Source: Epibacterium ulvae (GTDB lineage: Bacteria > Pseudomonadota > Alphaproteobacteria > Rhodobacterales > Rhodobacteraceae). From it: a DNA stretch of 39,751 nt. The notes under the pieces are model-generated. The model was not told the origin of the DNA, ran no database searches, and saw only the letters and a list, made by a program, of their open reading frames with translations. Where the stretch lies: the NCBI RefSeq assembly GCF_018678075.1, contig NZ_JAHHIR010000010.1, positions 1 to 39,751 of the forward strand. Reading direction: 5' to 3'. Of the stretch, positions 23,301 to 31,601 are shown in pieces (position 1 is the first letter of the stretch; each line of letters opens with the position of its first letter). A program made the translations under genes and the position numbers.

Positions 23301-24296
23301 ATGCCCGTTGTAGCCAATACATTCCGTTCAACAGAGGCGCGCGGTAACCGCGAAGATCTGTCGGACATCGTTGATCTGACAACCCCACAGGACACCCCAG
23401 TCTATTCCATGATCGGGGCAGGAAAAGCCGCGAAGGCAACGTTCCCTGAATGGGAAACTGAGGATATCGAAGCCCCCGGCGACAACGCCCACGAAGAGGG
23501 CAGCGAATATGATTTCGACGCCCTCGACCCGGTAGAGCGAATGGGGAACCACACCCAAACATTCCGTAAGTCTGGTCGCATGTCGAATACGCAAATTGCG
23601 GTCGACAACGCCGGTCGTGCTGAAAAGCTGACCCGCAAAAAGGTTCTGAAAGGTATCGAACTCAAACGGGACATTGAGTATTCGTTGGTCGCGGCGAACG
23701 CTTCGCAAGGTGGGGCTGTTCGGCGCTCGGGATCTCTTTCGACCTGGGCTGAAACCAACGTTTCGCGGGGCGCAGGCGGGGCGAACGGCGGATATAATCC
23801 GGCAACGAACCTGACCGAGGCCCCCACAAACGGCGCGCAACGTGCATTTTCGAAACAACAGGTCGACGAAGTGCTGCGCCTGGGGTTCGACAGCGGTGCG
23901 ACGTTGAAACACACGTTCATGACCTCCTATGTGAAAGAAGTTTTTGCGGGCTTCATGACCGCCGCCGATGTGGCCCAATTGCGCACGAAGGCCACGGCCA
24001 GTGGTAAGACGACGCTTATGGGTGACGTCGAAGCCTACCGTGGCCCGAACGGCATGATCTACGTTCACCCGAACACAGTCATGAGCGTGAATGCGACCAC
24101 TGCGCGCAATGTCCTGATGTTGGACACATCCAAGTTGGCCTGGCGCTGGTTGCGGAAGGTCAAAGAAGACAAAGACCTCGCAAAAACTGGGTCCGCCCGC
24201 CAGTTCGTTCTGGAAGGTGAAGGGGCGCTTGAGGTGAAAAACGAAAAAGCCATCGGCGTGGTTGCTGATGTCTACGGGCTCTCCGCCGCCGACTAA
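23301..24296 (+). CDS. major capsid protein, SU10/DUF5309 family
   Basis: 331 residues with AAGGAG upstream. The opening VANTFRSTEARGNREDLSD, then VDLTTPQDTPVYSMIG, NHTQTFRKSGRMSNTQIAVD and RDIEYSLVAANAS, is the diagnostic pattern of the SU10 major capsid (DUF5309) family, an HK97-fold shell protein. The C-terminal part, YVHPNTVMSVNATTARNVLM and AIGVVADVYGLS, fits as well. It is followed at once by a terminator, so it probably has the highest transcript level of the head genes. Confidence 0.92.
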   Translation: MPVVANTFRSTEARGNREDLSDIVDLTTPQDTPVYSMIGAGKAAKATFPEWETEDIEAPGDNAHEEGSEYDFDALDPVERMGNHTQTFRKSGRMSNTQIAVDNAGRAEKLTRKKVLKGIELKRDIEYSLVAANASQGGAVRRSGSLSTWAETNVSRGAGGANGGYNPATNLTEAPTNGAQRAFSKQQVDEVLRLGFDSGATLKHTFMTSYVKEVFAGFMTAADVAQLRTKATASGKTTLMGDVEAYRGPNGMIYVHPNTVMSVNATTARNVLMLDTSKLAWRWLRKVKEDKDLAKTGSARQFVLEGEGALEVKNEKAIGVVADVYGLSAAD

Positions 24297-24310
24297 GTCT
24301 CCGTATGGTC

Positions 24311-24337
24311 GGGCGGCACGCGCCGCCCGCTCTTTTT
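24311..24337 (+). terminator. rho-independent terminator after the major capsid gene
   Basis: GGGCGGC (24311-24317) and GCCGCCC (24322-24328) with a 4-nt loop, then GCTCTTTTT. It sits 15 bp after the capsid stop and 22 bp before the next start, so downstream genes depend on partial readthrough or antitermination. Confidence 0.8.
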
Positions 24338-24358
24338 CCGATACCAAGAGGATAACCC

Positions 24359-24670
24359 ATGACCAAACGTAGCGAGCGCACTGGCGCGGCTGCGCCGAAA
24401 GCCGCACCCACGTCGGCCCCTTCCGCGCAGCCGACCCCCGTACCGCAAACGGCGACCCCGGCCCCGCAACCCGCTGTAGCGCCGTCGTCAGCCCCACCCC
24501 CTGCGAAATCTGAGACGACCGTGGACATGCTGCTGCACCGCGACTGTTGGGACGAAAAAGGTGTGCGGCACAAAAAGGGCAAAGTCGTTCCATTCTCTGT
24601 TGAAACCGCCAAAAAGCTCCGCAAATCGGGCAAGGCCGAACGTTTCGACCCTCTGCTGGTGGACGGATGA
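24359..24670 (+). CDS. Pro/Ala-rich hypothetical capsid-region protein
   Basis: 103 residues. Residues 10-52 are a disordered Ala/Pro/Ser-rich linker (PTSAPSAQPTPVPQTATPAP), followed by a small folded domain of about 45 residues (VDMLLHRDCWDEKGVRHKKG, then AKKLRKSGKAERFDPLL). The same domain pattern (a DVWDxxGxRHxKG strand then a short helix ending in an AERxD-like motif) recurs in small proteins near phage capsid genes, of unknown function. AGAGGA precedes the ATG. It ends overlapping the next gene (ATGATGA). Confidence 0.6.
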   Translation: MTKRSERTGAAAPKAAPTSAPSAQPTPVPQTATPAPQPAVAPSSAPPPAKSETTVDMLLHRDCWDEKGVRHKKGKVVPFSVETAKKLRKSGKAERFDPLLVDG

Positions 24671-25023
24671 TGACGAACCCGGCCCCCGTCTTGAACTCCG
24701 ACGACTTGGTCGAGGGTCAGTGGCACCTTTTCAACTACGACCACGACACGGGGACCGCGACCTACGTCATGGTGGACGGGGACCAGTACCGCGTCAAAGA
24801 GGAGCGCTTCGTTGATGGGGTTCTGCAGGTCAACCAGGAGTGCCGGAACGCCAATGACAAAGGTTGGGCGGGCGACGTGCATTTGGTGGCCGCAATACCC
24901 CAGCACCTATTCTACAACACAGCACTCGGTGAAGCCGCAAAAGAAAATGACGATAAATTCGTCATGAAGTGGCTCAACGACAGTGACAACGAAGCGTTCC
25001 GGCTGAAAGAAGGTCGCGTTTGA
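24667..25023 (+). CDS. hypothetical head-tail region protein
   Basis: 118 residues, starting with two Met codons that overlap the previous stop. The sequence is mixed alpha-beta: GQWHLFNYDHDTGTATYVMV, DGDQYRVKEERF, and a C-terminal helix KFVMKWLNDSDNEAFRLKEG. No family is recognised. Its position between capsid and adaptor genes suggests a head or connector accessory. Confidence 0.6.
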   Translation: MMTNPAPVLNSDDLVEGQWHLFNYDHDTGTATYVMVDGDQYRVKEERFVDGVLQVNQECRNANDKGWAGDVHLVAAIPQHLFYNTALGEAAKENDDKFVMKWLNDSDNEAFRLKEGRV

Positions 25024-25601
25024 TCACCGATTATTCCGAACTAGTCGCCGAGGTCACAGAACGGTCCGGCGTCTCTGGGGTGGCCAACCGCGCGGCCATG
25101 TTCGTAGGGCTGGCCGAACGCGCGCTGTCCAAGCGGCTCCGGGTAGCCGACGCAGAGACCGTGGCCACCCTTACAACAGATGCCGAGGGACGCACGGGCC
25201 TGCCATCCGATTTCGAGATGGTGCGCCAGATTTTCGTGCCACCGGGGATCGAACTGCCCGCGCGCCCTCTGGCGTCGATCCAATCGCAATTCTCTCGTGT
25301 AGAAGGGTACGCGATCCGCGGGCCTGAATTGGTGTCCAGCAAGCGCGAGACAGCGCACGAAGTGATCTATTACGCTTCGATCCCATCGCTGGTCACAAAC
25401 GGCTCGAACTGGCTGCTGGAGCGCGAGCCGGAAATCTATTTGCACGCGGTTCTCCACCAGATCTATGTGTTTGGGACGGATGTAGAGCGGGCGCAGGTAA
25501 CCGCCAGCTACTTGGATCAACTGGTGTCTGAGTTCCTGGCCGCTGATCGATCCGCGCGCTACGGGCAAATGCGGATCACCCCGCCAAGGGCGGCGCAATG
25601 A
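25020..25601 (+). CDS. head-tail adaptor, SU10-adaptor-like
   Basis: 193 residues from a TTG at 25020 overlapping the previous stop as TTGA, with GAAGGT upstream. ITDYSELVAEVTERSGVSGV, FVGLAERALSKRLRV, EGRTGLPSDFEMVRQIFVPP and the C-terminal helical segment (YLHAVLHQIYVFGTDVERAQ) follow the phage adaptor (gp6/SU10-adaptor) pattern: a helical bundle with a beta insertion that forms a 12-subunit ring under the portal. The SU10-type capsid next door supports this. Confidence 0.75.
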   Translation: MITDYSELVAEVTERSGVSGVANRAAMFVGLAERALSKRLRVADAETVATLTTDAEGRTGLPSDFEMVRQIFVPPGIELPARPLASIQSQFSRVEGYAIRGPELVSSKRETAHEVIYYASIPSLVTNGSNWLLEREPEIYLHAVLHQIYVFGTDVERAQVTASYLDQLVSEFLAADRSARYGQMRITPPRAAQ

Positions 25602-26197
25602 GCGCGGAAACCGTTTTACAAAGCGTCTTGCTGGAAGTCGGTTTGGACATACCCGGTGCCCAGATCACCAGCGCGGACTACCAAGTTCGGCAGGTTGTGG
25701 CATTCATGAATGATGCGGGTGAAGACATCGCGCGTCGGACTGAATGGTCCCGGCTTTACATTGATTGGGAAGTGCCGGGGGGCGTTTCGGCGGTGGATCT
25801 GCCCGACGACTTCCAAGAGATGGCCGAGCAAGGCGCCGTTTGTTTGATTGGCGTACCGTATACCCCCGTGCGGTCAGTCATTGCGCCGGAACAGTGGGAT
25901 TTCTTGGTCGCGAGACCTTCGGCCCAACCCTATTACCATCTGCGGGGTGGCCAGTTGCGGTTTTCGCCAGAGCTTCCCGCCGACGGTGCCCGGGTCCGGT
26001 ATGTCTCACGCCAATGGGTGAACGGTCGTGATCGGATCGCCGCGAACGCGGACACCTTAAAAATCCCGGAACGGCTTGTTCAAAAAGGCGCGGTCTGGCG
26101 CTGGAAGCGGCAAAAAGGTTTGAACTACGACGATGCGTCTGCCGAATTCGAAGCCGATTTGTTGACCGAAGTTAAAGCAGACAGAGGCCAAGCGTGA
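25598..26197 (+). CDS. second connector/tail-accessory protein
   Basis: 199 residues from the ATG overlapping the previous stop (ATGA). VLQSVLLEVGLDIPGAQITS, VRQVVAFMNDAGEDIARRTE, a beta region around SAVDLPDDFQEMAEQGAVCL, and a C-terminal KGAVWRWKRQKGLNYDDASA segment have the same helix-beta-helix plan as the preceding adaptor, suggesting a paralogous second ring, as in podovirus-like tails. The exact role is inferred from order. Confidence 0.65.
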   Translation: MSAETVLQSVLLEVGLDIPGAQITSADYQVRQVVAFMNDAGEDIARRTEWSRLYIDWEVPGGVSAVDLPDDFQEMAEQGAVCLIGVPYTPVRSVIAPEQWDFLVARPSAQPYYHLRGGQLRFSPELPADGARVRYVSRQWVNGRDRIAANADTLKIPERLVQKGAVWRWKRQKGLNYDDASAEFEADLLTEVKADRGQA

Positions 26198-27822
26198 TCA
26201 GTGTGCAGCCATCTCGCGTGCGCCCATCTGGCCGGGTCGCGACCCCGAGTGACAAAACCCCGACCGCGCGCACCGAGACGTTTGCTGCACCAATCGACGG
26301 CTGGGTGACGAACGAAAACCTCGCGTTGCAAGGCACCACCACTGCGTTGGTGCTCGACAATTTCTGGCCGACGGCGACCGGCGTAGAACCTCGCGGGGGT
26401 TCCGAGTTCCGGGTCTCGGTACCTGGCGCGGTCCGATCCATCTTTGAATACCGAGGCGGTGAAACTCCCGTATTCTTCGCCGCGACGGACACCGCGATCT
26501 ATGAATTCCTCCCCGAAACTCCGACGGGTGCCACGCTCACGAACCCCGAGGTTTCGGGACAGACCTCCGGGTCCTACATCCAATTGGAAACCCAAACAGA
26601 CGGCGGCTCGTACCTGACGGTTGTAAACGGGGCCGACCACCTGCAAATCTACGACGGGACGGACTGGCAACAAGTTACCGACGTTTCGGAACCGTTCTCC
26701 ATTACGGGTGTCGACACCCGCCGATTGGCGCACGTATGGTCTTACAACAACCGCCAATTCTACATCGAACGGGGTTCTCTCAACGCTTGGTACCTCGGCA
26801 TCAACAGTGTGGCGGGGCCTGCCGAGAGACTACCGCTGACAGGGATCTTCCGTAGGGGCGGTTCCCTCCTATTTGGCGCTTCCTGGTCTGACGATAGCGG
26901 CGACGACAGCAGTGATCGCTGCGTGTTCGTGACAGATCGCGGTGAATTCGCGGTCTACCAAGGTGACCCAAGCAGCGCCGCCACATGGCAATTCGCCGGG
27001 GTCTACGACATCGGGACCCCGTTAGGTCCAGACGCCGCACTTGCTGTGGGGGGTGATCTGATCATCGCCACTCAAACAGGGTTGATCCCGGTTTCTGCGG
27101 CGGTTCAAAAAGACGTCGGAGAACTTGAACTCGTGGCCCTCTCCCGCCCTATCGGCAACGAATGGCGGCGGACGGCTCAACTGACCGGGTTCGGCACGCC
27201 ATGGCGTGTGGAGAAATGGGCCGAACGCAATATGGCGCTGGTGGTCCCTCCTATGGACGCCGGGGCGGAGCCCCAGGCTTTTGTAGTGAACCTCGAAACG
27301 AGAGCTTGGGCGCGATTTCTTGGGTGGTCGATGAATGACCTAAGAGTTTTGGCCGGCCAACTACATTTCGGTGGCGAGGATGGCCGATTACTGCGCGGGG
27401 ACACAGGCGGTACCGATGACGGGGCCGTCGTTAGCTGTTCCCTGTGTTGGGCGTTCACCCATCTGGGCGCGCCGGGAGCTTTCAAAACCGCACATTCTAT
27501 GCGGGGGGTGTTTCGGCACACCACCCCGTTCGTCGCCAAATTGAGCGTGACCACGGACTACCGTACCGGGTTCCCCACTGCGCCCAACAGCTTACAGGGG
27601 CAGAACGGTGTGGCTACCAAATGGGACGTGGCGGCGTGGGACGCAGCATCATGGGCAGCCACCAACACCGACTGGTCAGTAAGTGAAAAATGGGAGGCTG
27701 TGAGCGGCCAAGGGTACGCTTTGGCCGCCCAATTACAGGTCACGTCTGGCGCGACGACCAAACTGGGTTGCGAACTGATCTCGGTCGATTTGGTGTTCAC
27801 AACGGGAGACACGGTGGTTTGA
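26194..27822 (+). CDS. tail hub / DNA-stabilisation protein, P22 gp10-like beta-propeller
   Basis: 542 residues from a GTG overlapping the previous stop (GTGA). It is almost all beta structure with repeated blade-like strands: ALVLDNFWPTATGVEPRGGS, VFFAATDTAIYEFLPETP, LTVVNGADHLQIYDGTDW, then GRGSLLFGASWSD-type and DRCVFVTDRGEFAVYQGDP segments. This matches the group of phage stabilisation proteins (P22 gp10 family, beta-propeller) that close the portal and anchor fibres. The start of the next gene overlaps as TTGA. Confidence 0.75.
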   Translation: MISVQPSRVRPSGRVATPSDKTPTARTETFAAPIDGWVTNENLALQGTTTALVLDNFWPTATGVEPRGGSEFRVSVPGAVRSIFEYRGGETPVFFAATDTAIYEFLPETPTGATLTNPEVSGQTSGSYIQLETQTDGGSYLTVVNGADHLQIYDGTDWQQVTDVSEPFSITGVDTRRLAHVWSYNNRQFYIERGSLNAWYLGINSVAGPAERLPLTGIFRRGGSLLFGASWSDDSGDDSSDRCVFVTDRGEFAVYQGDPSSAATWQFAGVYDIGTPLGPDAALAVGGDLIIATQTGLIPVSAAVQKDVGELELVALSRPIGNEWRRTAQLTGFGTPWRVEKWAERNMALVVPPMDAGAEPQAFVVNLETRAWARFLGWSMNDLRVLAGQLHFGGEDGRLLRGDTGGTDDGAVVSCSLCWAFTHLGAPGAFKTAHSMRGVFRHTTPFVAKLSVTTDYRTGFPTAPNSLQGQNGVATKWDVAAWDAASWAATNTDWSVSEKWEAVSGQGYALAAQLQVTSGATTKLGCELISVDLVFTTGDTVV

Positions 27823-28259
27823 TCCCGGTTCTCGACTCACCTAGACCCGTCGTTCGATTTGTCGAATTCGGCCTATGGCAGGGTGCAAAAACTTTTGGAC
27901 CTGCGACGGGCATTGGGTTCGCGACCCCCGAGGCGGGGCTTGTTGCGGGCGTCGTCTACCACAACTTTGACCCGGACGAAGGGCGAATTGAGCTTTCCGG
28001 GTATGCGGAGCGGGCGGACTGGTTGTCGCGGTCGAACTTGCGGGAAATCTTCCACTACCCTTTCGAGCAGGTCGGTGTGCGGATCGTGATCGCCCGCCAC
28101 TCTGAGAGAAATGTGCGAGCGGTTCGCCTTTGGGACCGCCTCGGGGCCGTCCAGCACCACGTGCCGGAGATCCGAGCGCGCGGAGAAGCCGAAATCATCG
28201 CGGTATTGGACCGCGAAGCGTGGCAAAACTCAAAATTCTTCGGAGAAAAAAATGGGTAA
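27819..28259 (+). CDS. GNAT-family N-acetyltransferase
   Basis: 146 residues from a TTG at 27819 (then IPVLDSPRPVVRFVEF). GIGFATPEAGLVAGVVYHNF, GRIELSGYAERADWLSRSNL, and VRIVIARHSERNVRAVRLWD form the GNAT core, where the RNVRA-like stretch and the following LWDRLGA helix bind acetyl-CoA in RimJ/RimL-type members. Such enzymes recur among tail genes of roseobacter-type podovirus-like phages. The substrate, host or virion, is not known. It overlaps the fibre gene by 8 bp. Confidence 0.8.
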   Translation: MIPVLDSPRPVVRFVEFGLWQGAKTFGPATGIGFATPEAGLVAGVVYHNFDPDEGRIELSGYAERADWLSRSNLREIFHYPFEQVGVRIVIARHSERNVRAVRLWDRLGAVQHHVPEIRARGEAEIIAVLDREAWQNSKFFGEKNG

Positions 28260-29937
28260 ATCCAAAGCGCCGGCCCCGCCGGACCCACGCGTCACTGCCG
28301 GTGCGCAGACCGCACAAAACATCGGCACGGCAATCGCGCAACAGTCTCTGAACAACATCAACCAGGTGACCCCTTACGGCTCCCTAAGTTACGAACAGAC
28401 AGGGACCACGCAATACACCGACCCGAACAACGGTCAGGTGTACAACATCCCACAGTATACTGCTGAACAAACTCTCTCGGGTAGCCAGCGCCGTCTCCAA
28501 AGGGTCAACGATACCACTCAGCTGAACTTGGCGAAGCTGGGAAGACAACAATCCAACCGGTTGGGTAGGGTCTTGGGTAAATCCATAAACACCCGCAATC
28601 TACCGAAGCGTGGACGTGTCGGAAAGCTTGGTACGCCAGACCTCGAAGAAACGCAAAGCAGCGCGGGATTGCAAACAGGGATCGCCAACGCGGGCAACGT
28701 GACTTCTGGGATCGCCAACGCGGGCAACGTGACTTCTGGGATCGCCAATGCGGGGAACGTGACTTCTGGGATCGCCAATGCGGGGAACGTGACTTCTGGG
28801 ATCGCCAATGCGGGGGATATCACCAAAACATACGGCACCGACTTTTCACAAGATCGACAAAGGGTCGAAGACGCACTACTCGAACGGCTGAACCCCTCGC
28901 TGGAGCGGGACCAAGAGGCACTCGAAGCGCGCTTAGCGTCACAAGGGATTCGCCGGGGCTCGGCGGCGTTCTCTGACGCTTTCGAAGATTTCGGTCGCCA
29001 GCGGAACGACGCGCGATTGGCGGCTGTTCTCGGTGCGGGCCAGGAACAGTCACGGCTTGCCGGACTTGAGGCGCAGCGCGCACAGTTTGAAAACAGTGCA
29101 CAGGCCCAAAATTTCGGACAGAACGCTCAACGATCCGCTTTCGCGAATGAGGCACAGGCCCAGCGTTTCGGACAGAACGCTCAACGATCCGCTTTCGCGA
29201 ATGAGGCACAGGCCCAGCGTTTCGGGCAAAACGCTCAACGATCCGCTTTCGCGAATGAGGCACAGGCCCAGCGTTTCGGACAAAATGCTCAGCGGTCCGC
29301 TTTCGCGAATGAAGCACAGGCCCAGCGTTTCGGACAAAACGCTGCGCAAGCCCAATTCACAAACACCGCCCGACAGCAAGAATTCGCGAACGCGGCTGGG
29401 GCGACCCAAGCGAACAACTCCGCCGAACTGCAACGTTTTAACGCGGGATTGGCCCTGTCGGGCGCGCAGGACGCACAGCGTGCCTCAGCGCTTCAAGAGC
29501 GGTTCGCTACAAGAAACCAAACACTTAACGAGATTTCCGCACTGTCGTCGGGGTCCCAAGTGCAAACGCCGAGCTTTCTGAATACCCAACCGGCGCAGCT
29601 CGCAAATACGGACGTGGCTGGTATCAACTTCGCGTCCAATCAGGCGGCGCAGGCGAACTATCAGGCACAGGTCGGTCAGCAAAACAGCCTTATCGGCGGA
29701 CTTGCTGGTCTCGGGAGCGCGTTCATCCTTTCGGATAGGCGTGCGAAAACCGACATCGACAAACTCGGCAAGACAAATGACGGCCTCGGGATTTACAAAT
29801 ACCGATACAAGAGCGGCGGGCCAACCCAGATCGGCCTCATGGCGCAGGAGGTCGAGAAAAAGAAACCGGGCGCGGTCGCAGAATTCAACGGTCTGAAAAT
29901 GGTCAACTATGACAAAGCGCTCAAGGAGGCCTCATGA
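28252..29937 (+). CDS. repeat-rich tail fibre/needle protein with S74 chaperone domain
   Basis: 561 residues from ATG 28252 (MGKSKAPAPPDPRV). The N-terminal 130 residues are Gln/Asn-rich (AQTAQNIGTAIAQQSLNNIN). Residues about 142-190 hold tandem 10-residue units GIANAGNVTS. Residues about 205-280 are helical, and residues about 283-363 hold 18-residue units of the AQAQRFGQNAQRSAFANE type, helical and Ala/Gln-rich. The last 68 residues (SDRRAKTDIDKLG, then GLMAQEVEKKKPGAVAEF) are a Peptidase_S74 intramolecular chaperone, which drives trimerisation and then cleaves itself off. Both repeats are near-perfect at DNA level, so their number could change. Confidence 0.82.
   Translation: MGKSKAPAPPDPRVTAGAQTAQNIGTAIAQQSLNNINQVTPYGSLSYEQTGTTQYTDPNNGQVYNIPQYTAEQTLSGSQRRLQRVNDTTQLNLAKLGRQQSNRLGRVLGKSINTRNLPKRGRVGKLGTPDLEETQSSAGLQTGIANAGNVTSGIANAGNVTSGIANAGNVTSGIANAGNVTSGIANAGDITKTYGTDFSQDRQRVEDALLERLNPSLERDQEALEARLASQGIRRGSAAFSDAFEDFGRQRNDARLAAVLGAGQEQSRLAGLEAQRAQFENSAQAQNFGQNAQRSAFANEAQAQRFGQNAQRSAFANEAQAQRFGQNAQRSAFANEAQAQRFGQNAQRSAFANEAQAQRFGQNAAQAQFTNTARQQEFANAAGATQANNSAELQRFNAGLALSGAQDAQRASALQERFATRNQTLNEISALSSGSQVQTPSFLNTQPAQLANTDVAGINFASNQAAQANYQAQVGQQNSLIGGLAGLGSAFILSDRRAKTDIDKLGKTNDGLGIYKYRYKSGGPTQIGLMAQEVEKKKPGAVAEFNGLKMVNYDKALKEAS
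28681..28830 (+). repeat. 30-bp tandem repeat in fibre gene
   Basis: Four full 30-bp units start at 28681, 28711, 28741 and 28771, with a partial fifth at 28801. Units 1 and 2 are identical and units 3 and 4 are identical, differing from the first pair at only two positions, consistent with duplication of pairs. Each encodes ten residues (GIANAGNVTS in register). Confidence 0.95.
29101..29345 (+). repeat. 54-bp tandem repeat in fibre gene
   Basis: Units start at 29101, 29155, 29209 and 29263, with a partial unit at 29317, each 54 bp (18 residues). They differ by only a few bases each, mostly silent. The length in frame means copy-number change would keep the protein in frame. Confidence 0.95.
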
Positions 29938-31601
29938 GCTTTCGCGACATCCTGGCGAACCGAGACCAGTTCATCTTCGGCGGCGGTACCGAATTGTCCT
30001 ACGAGGACATCCAATCCAAGCGCAAAACGGTGGAACGCCTCACGCAAGGAGCACTTCAAACGCCAAGAAACCTTGGTGAGGGGCTGAGTGCGATCGGTCA
30101 GGCCATCGCGGCCCGCCAGTTAGGCAAACGCGTGGACACAGCAGAGACCAAGGGGCGGGACGCCTTCAATGATCGGTTCAACGCAGCACTCGGCGGTTCA
30201 GGACGCCGACAACCGGGGGCCAGCGGTTCACCAAACGCTGTCCGCGACGGGTTGGTCGCTCGCGGGCTACCCGAACATGTTGCCGACGGTTTCGTGATGA
30301 ACTTCCAAGACGAGAGCGGCTTGCGCACGGACATAAACGAGCAAAACCCCACGGTTCCAGGCAGCCGTGGCGGCTTCGGTCTGGCGCAATGGACCGGACC
30401 GCGCCGCCGCCAATTGGAACAGTTCGCCACGCAGAATGGCACATCGGTTTCGGATCTGGACACGCAGTTGGACTTTCTGGTCCAAGAGCTTCAAGGCCCC
30501 GAAGCGAACGCAGCCCGTTCCATTTTCTCTGCCAACGACGCAGGCGGTGCAGCGGACGCGATCTTGCGCGATTTCCTACGCCCGGCCCCGGAACACGTAG
30601 CGACACGATCCGCACGATACTTGGGGGGTGGCCCTGGGCAAGCTGGGGTGAACCCGGAACTCGCACAGCTCGCGGCTGACCCGTTCGCGAGCAATGAACA
30701 GCGGTCTGTGTTGGCGCAATTGTTGCAACAGCAGATATCGGGGGCGGACCCCTTGCGCCAGTTGCAGATCCAGCGGGCGCAGGTGGGCCTGGAAACTGAT
30801 CAATCTCAGCTCGATCAGTTGCGGCAGCGGGGTCCTGAACCCGTTCGCGGCGTCGAGGTCGACGGGCGGATCGTGAACCCGGTATCGGGTGAGGTTATTT
30901 ACGAGCCGAACGGGGTGGGGGGTCGCCCCGGAAACTTGGGCATCCAGCCGGTTTATGGCCGAGATGCGGAAGGTAACACGGTCATTCTTCAATTGAGTAA
31001 AGACGGCCAAGCGGTACAGACCGCGTTGCCAGACGGCGTCCAACCGGACCTATCGGTTCGAGGGTTTGAACAGGCGCGCGGGACCGCACTTGGTAAAGCC
31101 ACTGGTGAGGCTACCGCGTCTGCGGACGCGGACTTCCAGACAGGCCAAAACGCGCTGGATCTGATCAACAGCATCCGCGATGATCCGAACCGCGAACGAG
31201 GTACCGGAAAGACCGCGATCCTGAACCAATTTCCAGGGACCAAGGGTTTTGACTTCCAACTGAAAGTGGATCAGGCAAAATCCGGGGCGTTCCTTTCTGC
31301 GATCCAGAACCTACGAGGCCTTGGCGCGCTTTCGAATGCGGAAGGCCAAGCGGCGACGGCTGCCGTGACCCGGATGAATACGTCGTCCACGGAAGAAGGG
31401 TTCCTCGAAGCTTTGGGCGATTACGAGCGCATTGTTCAGCAAGGCATGGCCAGCGCACAGGCACGTGGCGGCGGTCCTGCCCCGTCGTTTGAAGAAAGCG
31501 CGGCCCGATTGCAGGACCAAGTCCAAGGCGTACCGGACTTCGGAAGCCTGTCGGACGAAGAATTGGACGCATGGTTGGCGACAAACGGGAGTGGTCAATG
31601 A
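29934..31601 (+). CDS. ejection-type virion protein with phage tail lysozyme domain
   Basis: 555 residues; ATG overlaps the previous stop and follows AAGGAGG. Residues about 102-190 form a phage tail-lysozyme domain: DGLVARGLPEHVADGFVMNF, QDESGLRTDINEQNP with the likely catalytic Glu127, and RGGFGLAQWTGPRRRQLEQF. The rest is helical and Gln-rich (LQQQISGADPLRQLQIQRAQ), with an Ala-rich C-terminus. Such proteins are packaged in the capsid of short-tailed phages, are ejected with the DNA, and open the cell wall for it. No tape measure exists here, which fits this role. Confidence 0.8.
   Translation: MSFRDILANRDQFIFGGGTELSYEDIQSKRKTVERLTQGALQTPRNLGEGLSAIGQAIAARQLGKRVDTAETKGRDAFNDRFNAALGGSGRRQPGASGSPNAVRDGLVARGLPEHVADGFVMNFQDESGLRTDINEQNPTVPGSRGGFGLAQWTGPRRRQLEQFATQNGTSVSDLDTQLDFLVQELQGPEANAARSIFSANDAGGAADAILRDFLRPAPEHVATRSARYLGGGPGQAGVNPELAQLAADPFASNEQRSVLAQLLQQQISGADPLRQLQIQRAQVGLETDQSQLDQLRQRGPEPVRGVEVDGRIVNPVSGEVIYEPNGVGGRPGNLGIQPVYGRDAEGNTVILQLSKDGQAVQTALPDGVQPDLSVRGFEQARGTALGKATGEATASADADFQTGQNALDLINSIRDDPNRERGTGKTAILNQFPGTKGFDFQLKVDQAKSGAFLSAIQNLRGLGALSNAEGQAATAAVTRMNTSSTEEGFLEALGDYERIVQQGMASAQARGGGPAPSFEESAARLQDQVQGVPDFGSLSDEELDAWLATNGSGQ

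Noticed and set aside
23328-24593. A 421-codon minus-strand frame opposite the major capsid gene
   Set aside because: It is a shadow of a strongly biased G+C-rich gene; the plus strand encodes a clear SU10-type capsid protein.
28681-29345. Short regular repeats that could suggest a CRISPR array
   Set aside because: Units are directly contiguous, without unique spacers, and are translated in frame within a fibre gene.
28518-29433. Repeat-containing minus-strand frames opposite the fibre gene
   Set aside because: Their repeats only mirror the 30-bp and 54-bp arrays of the fibre gene, and they have no start signals.
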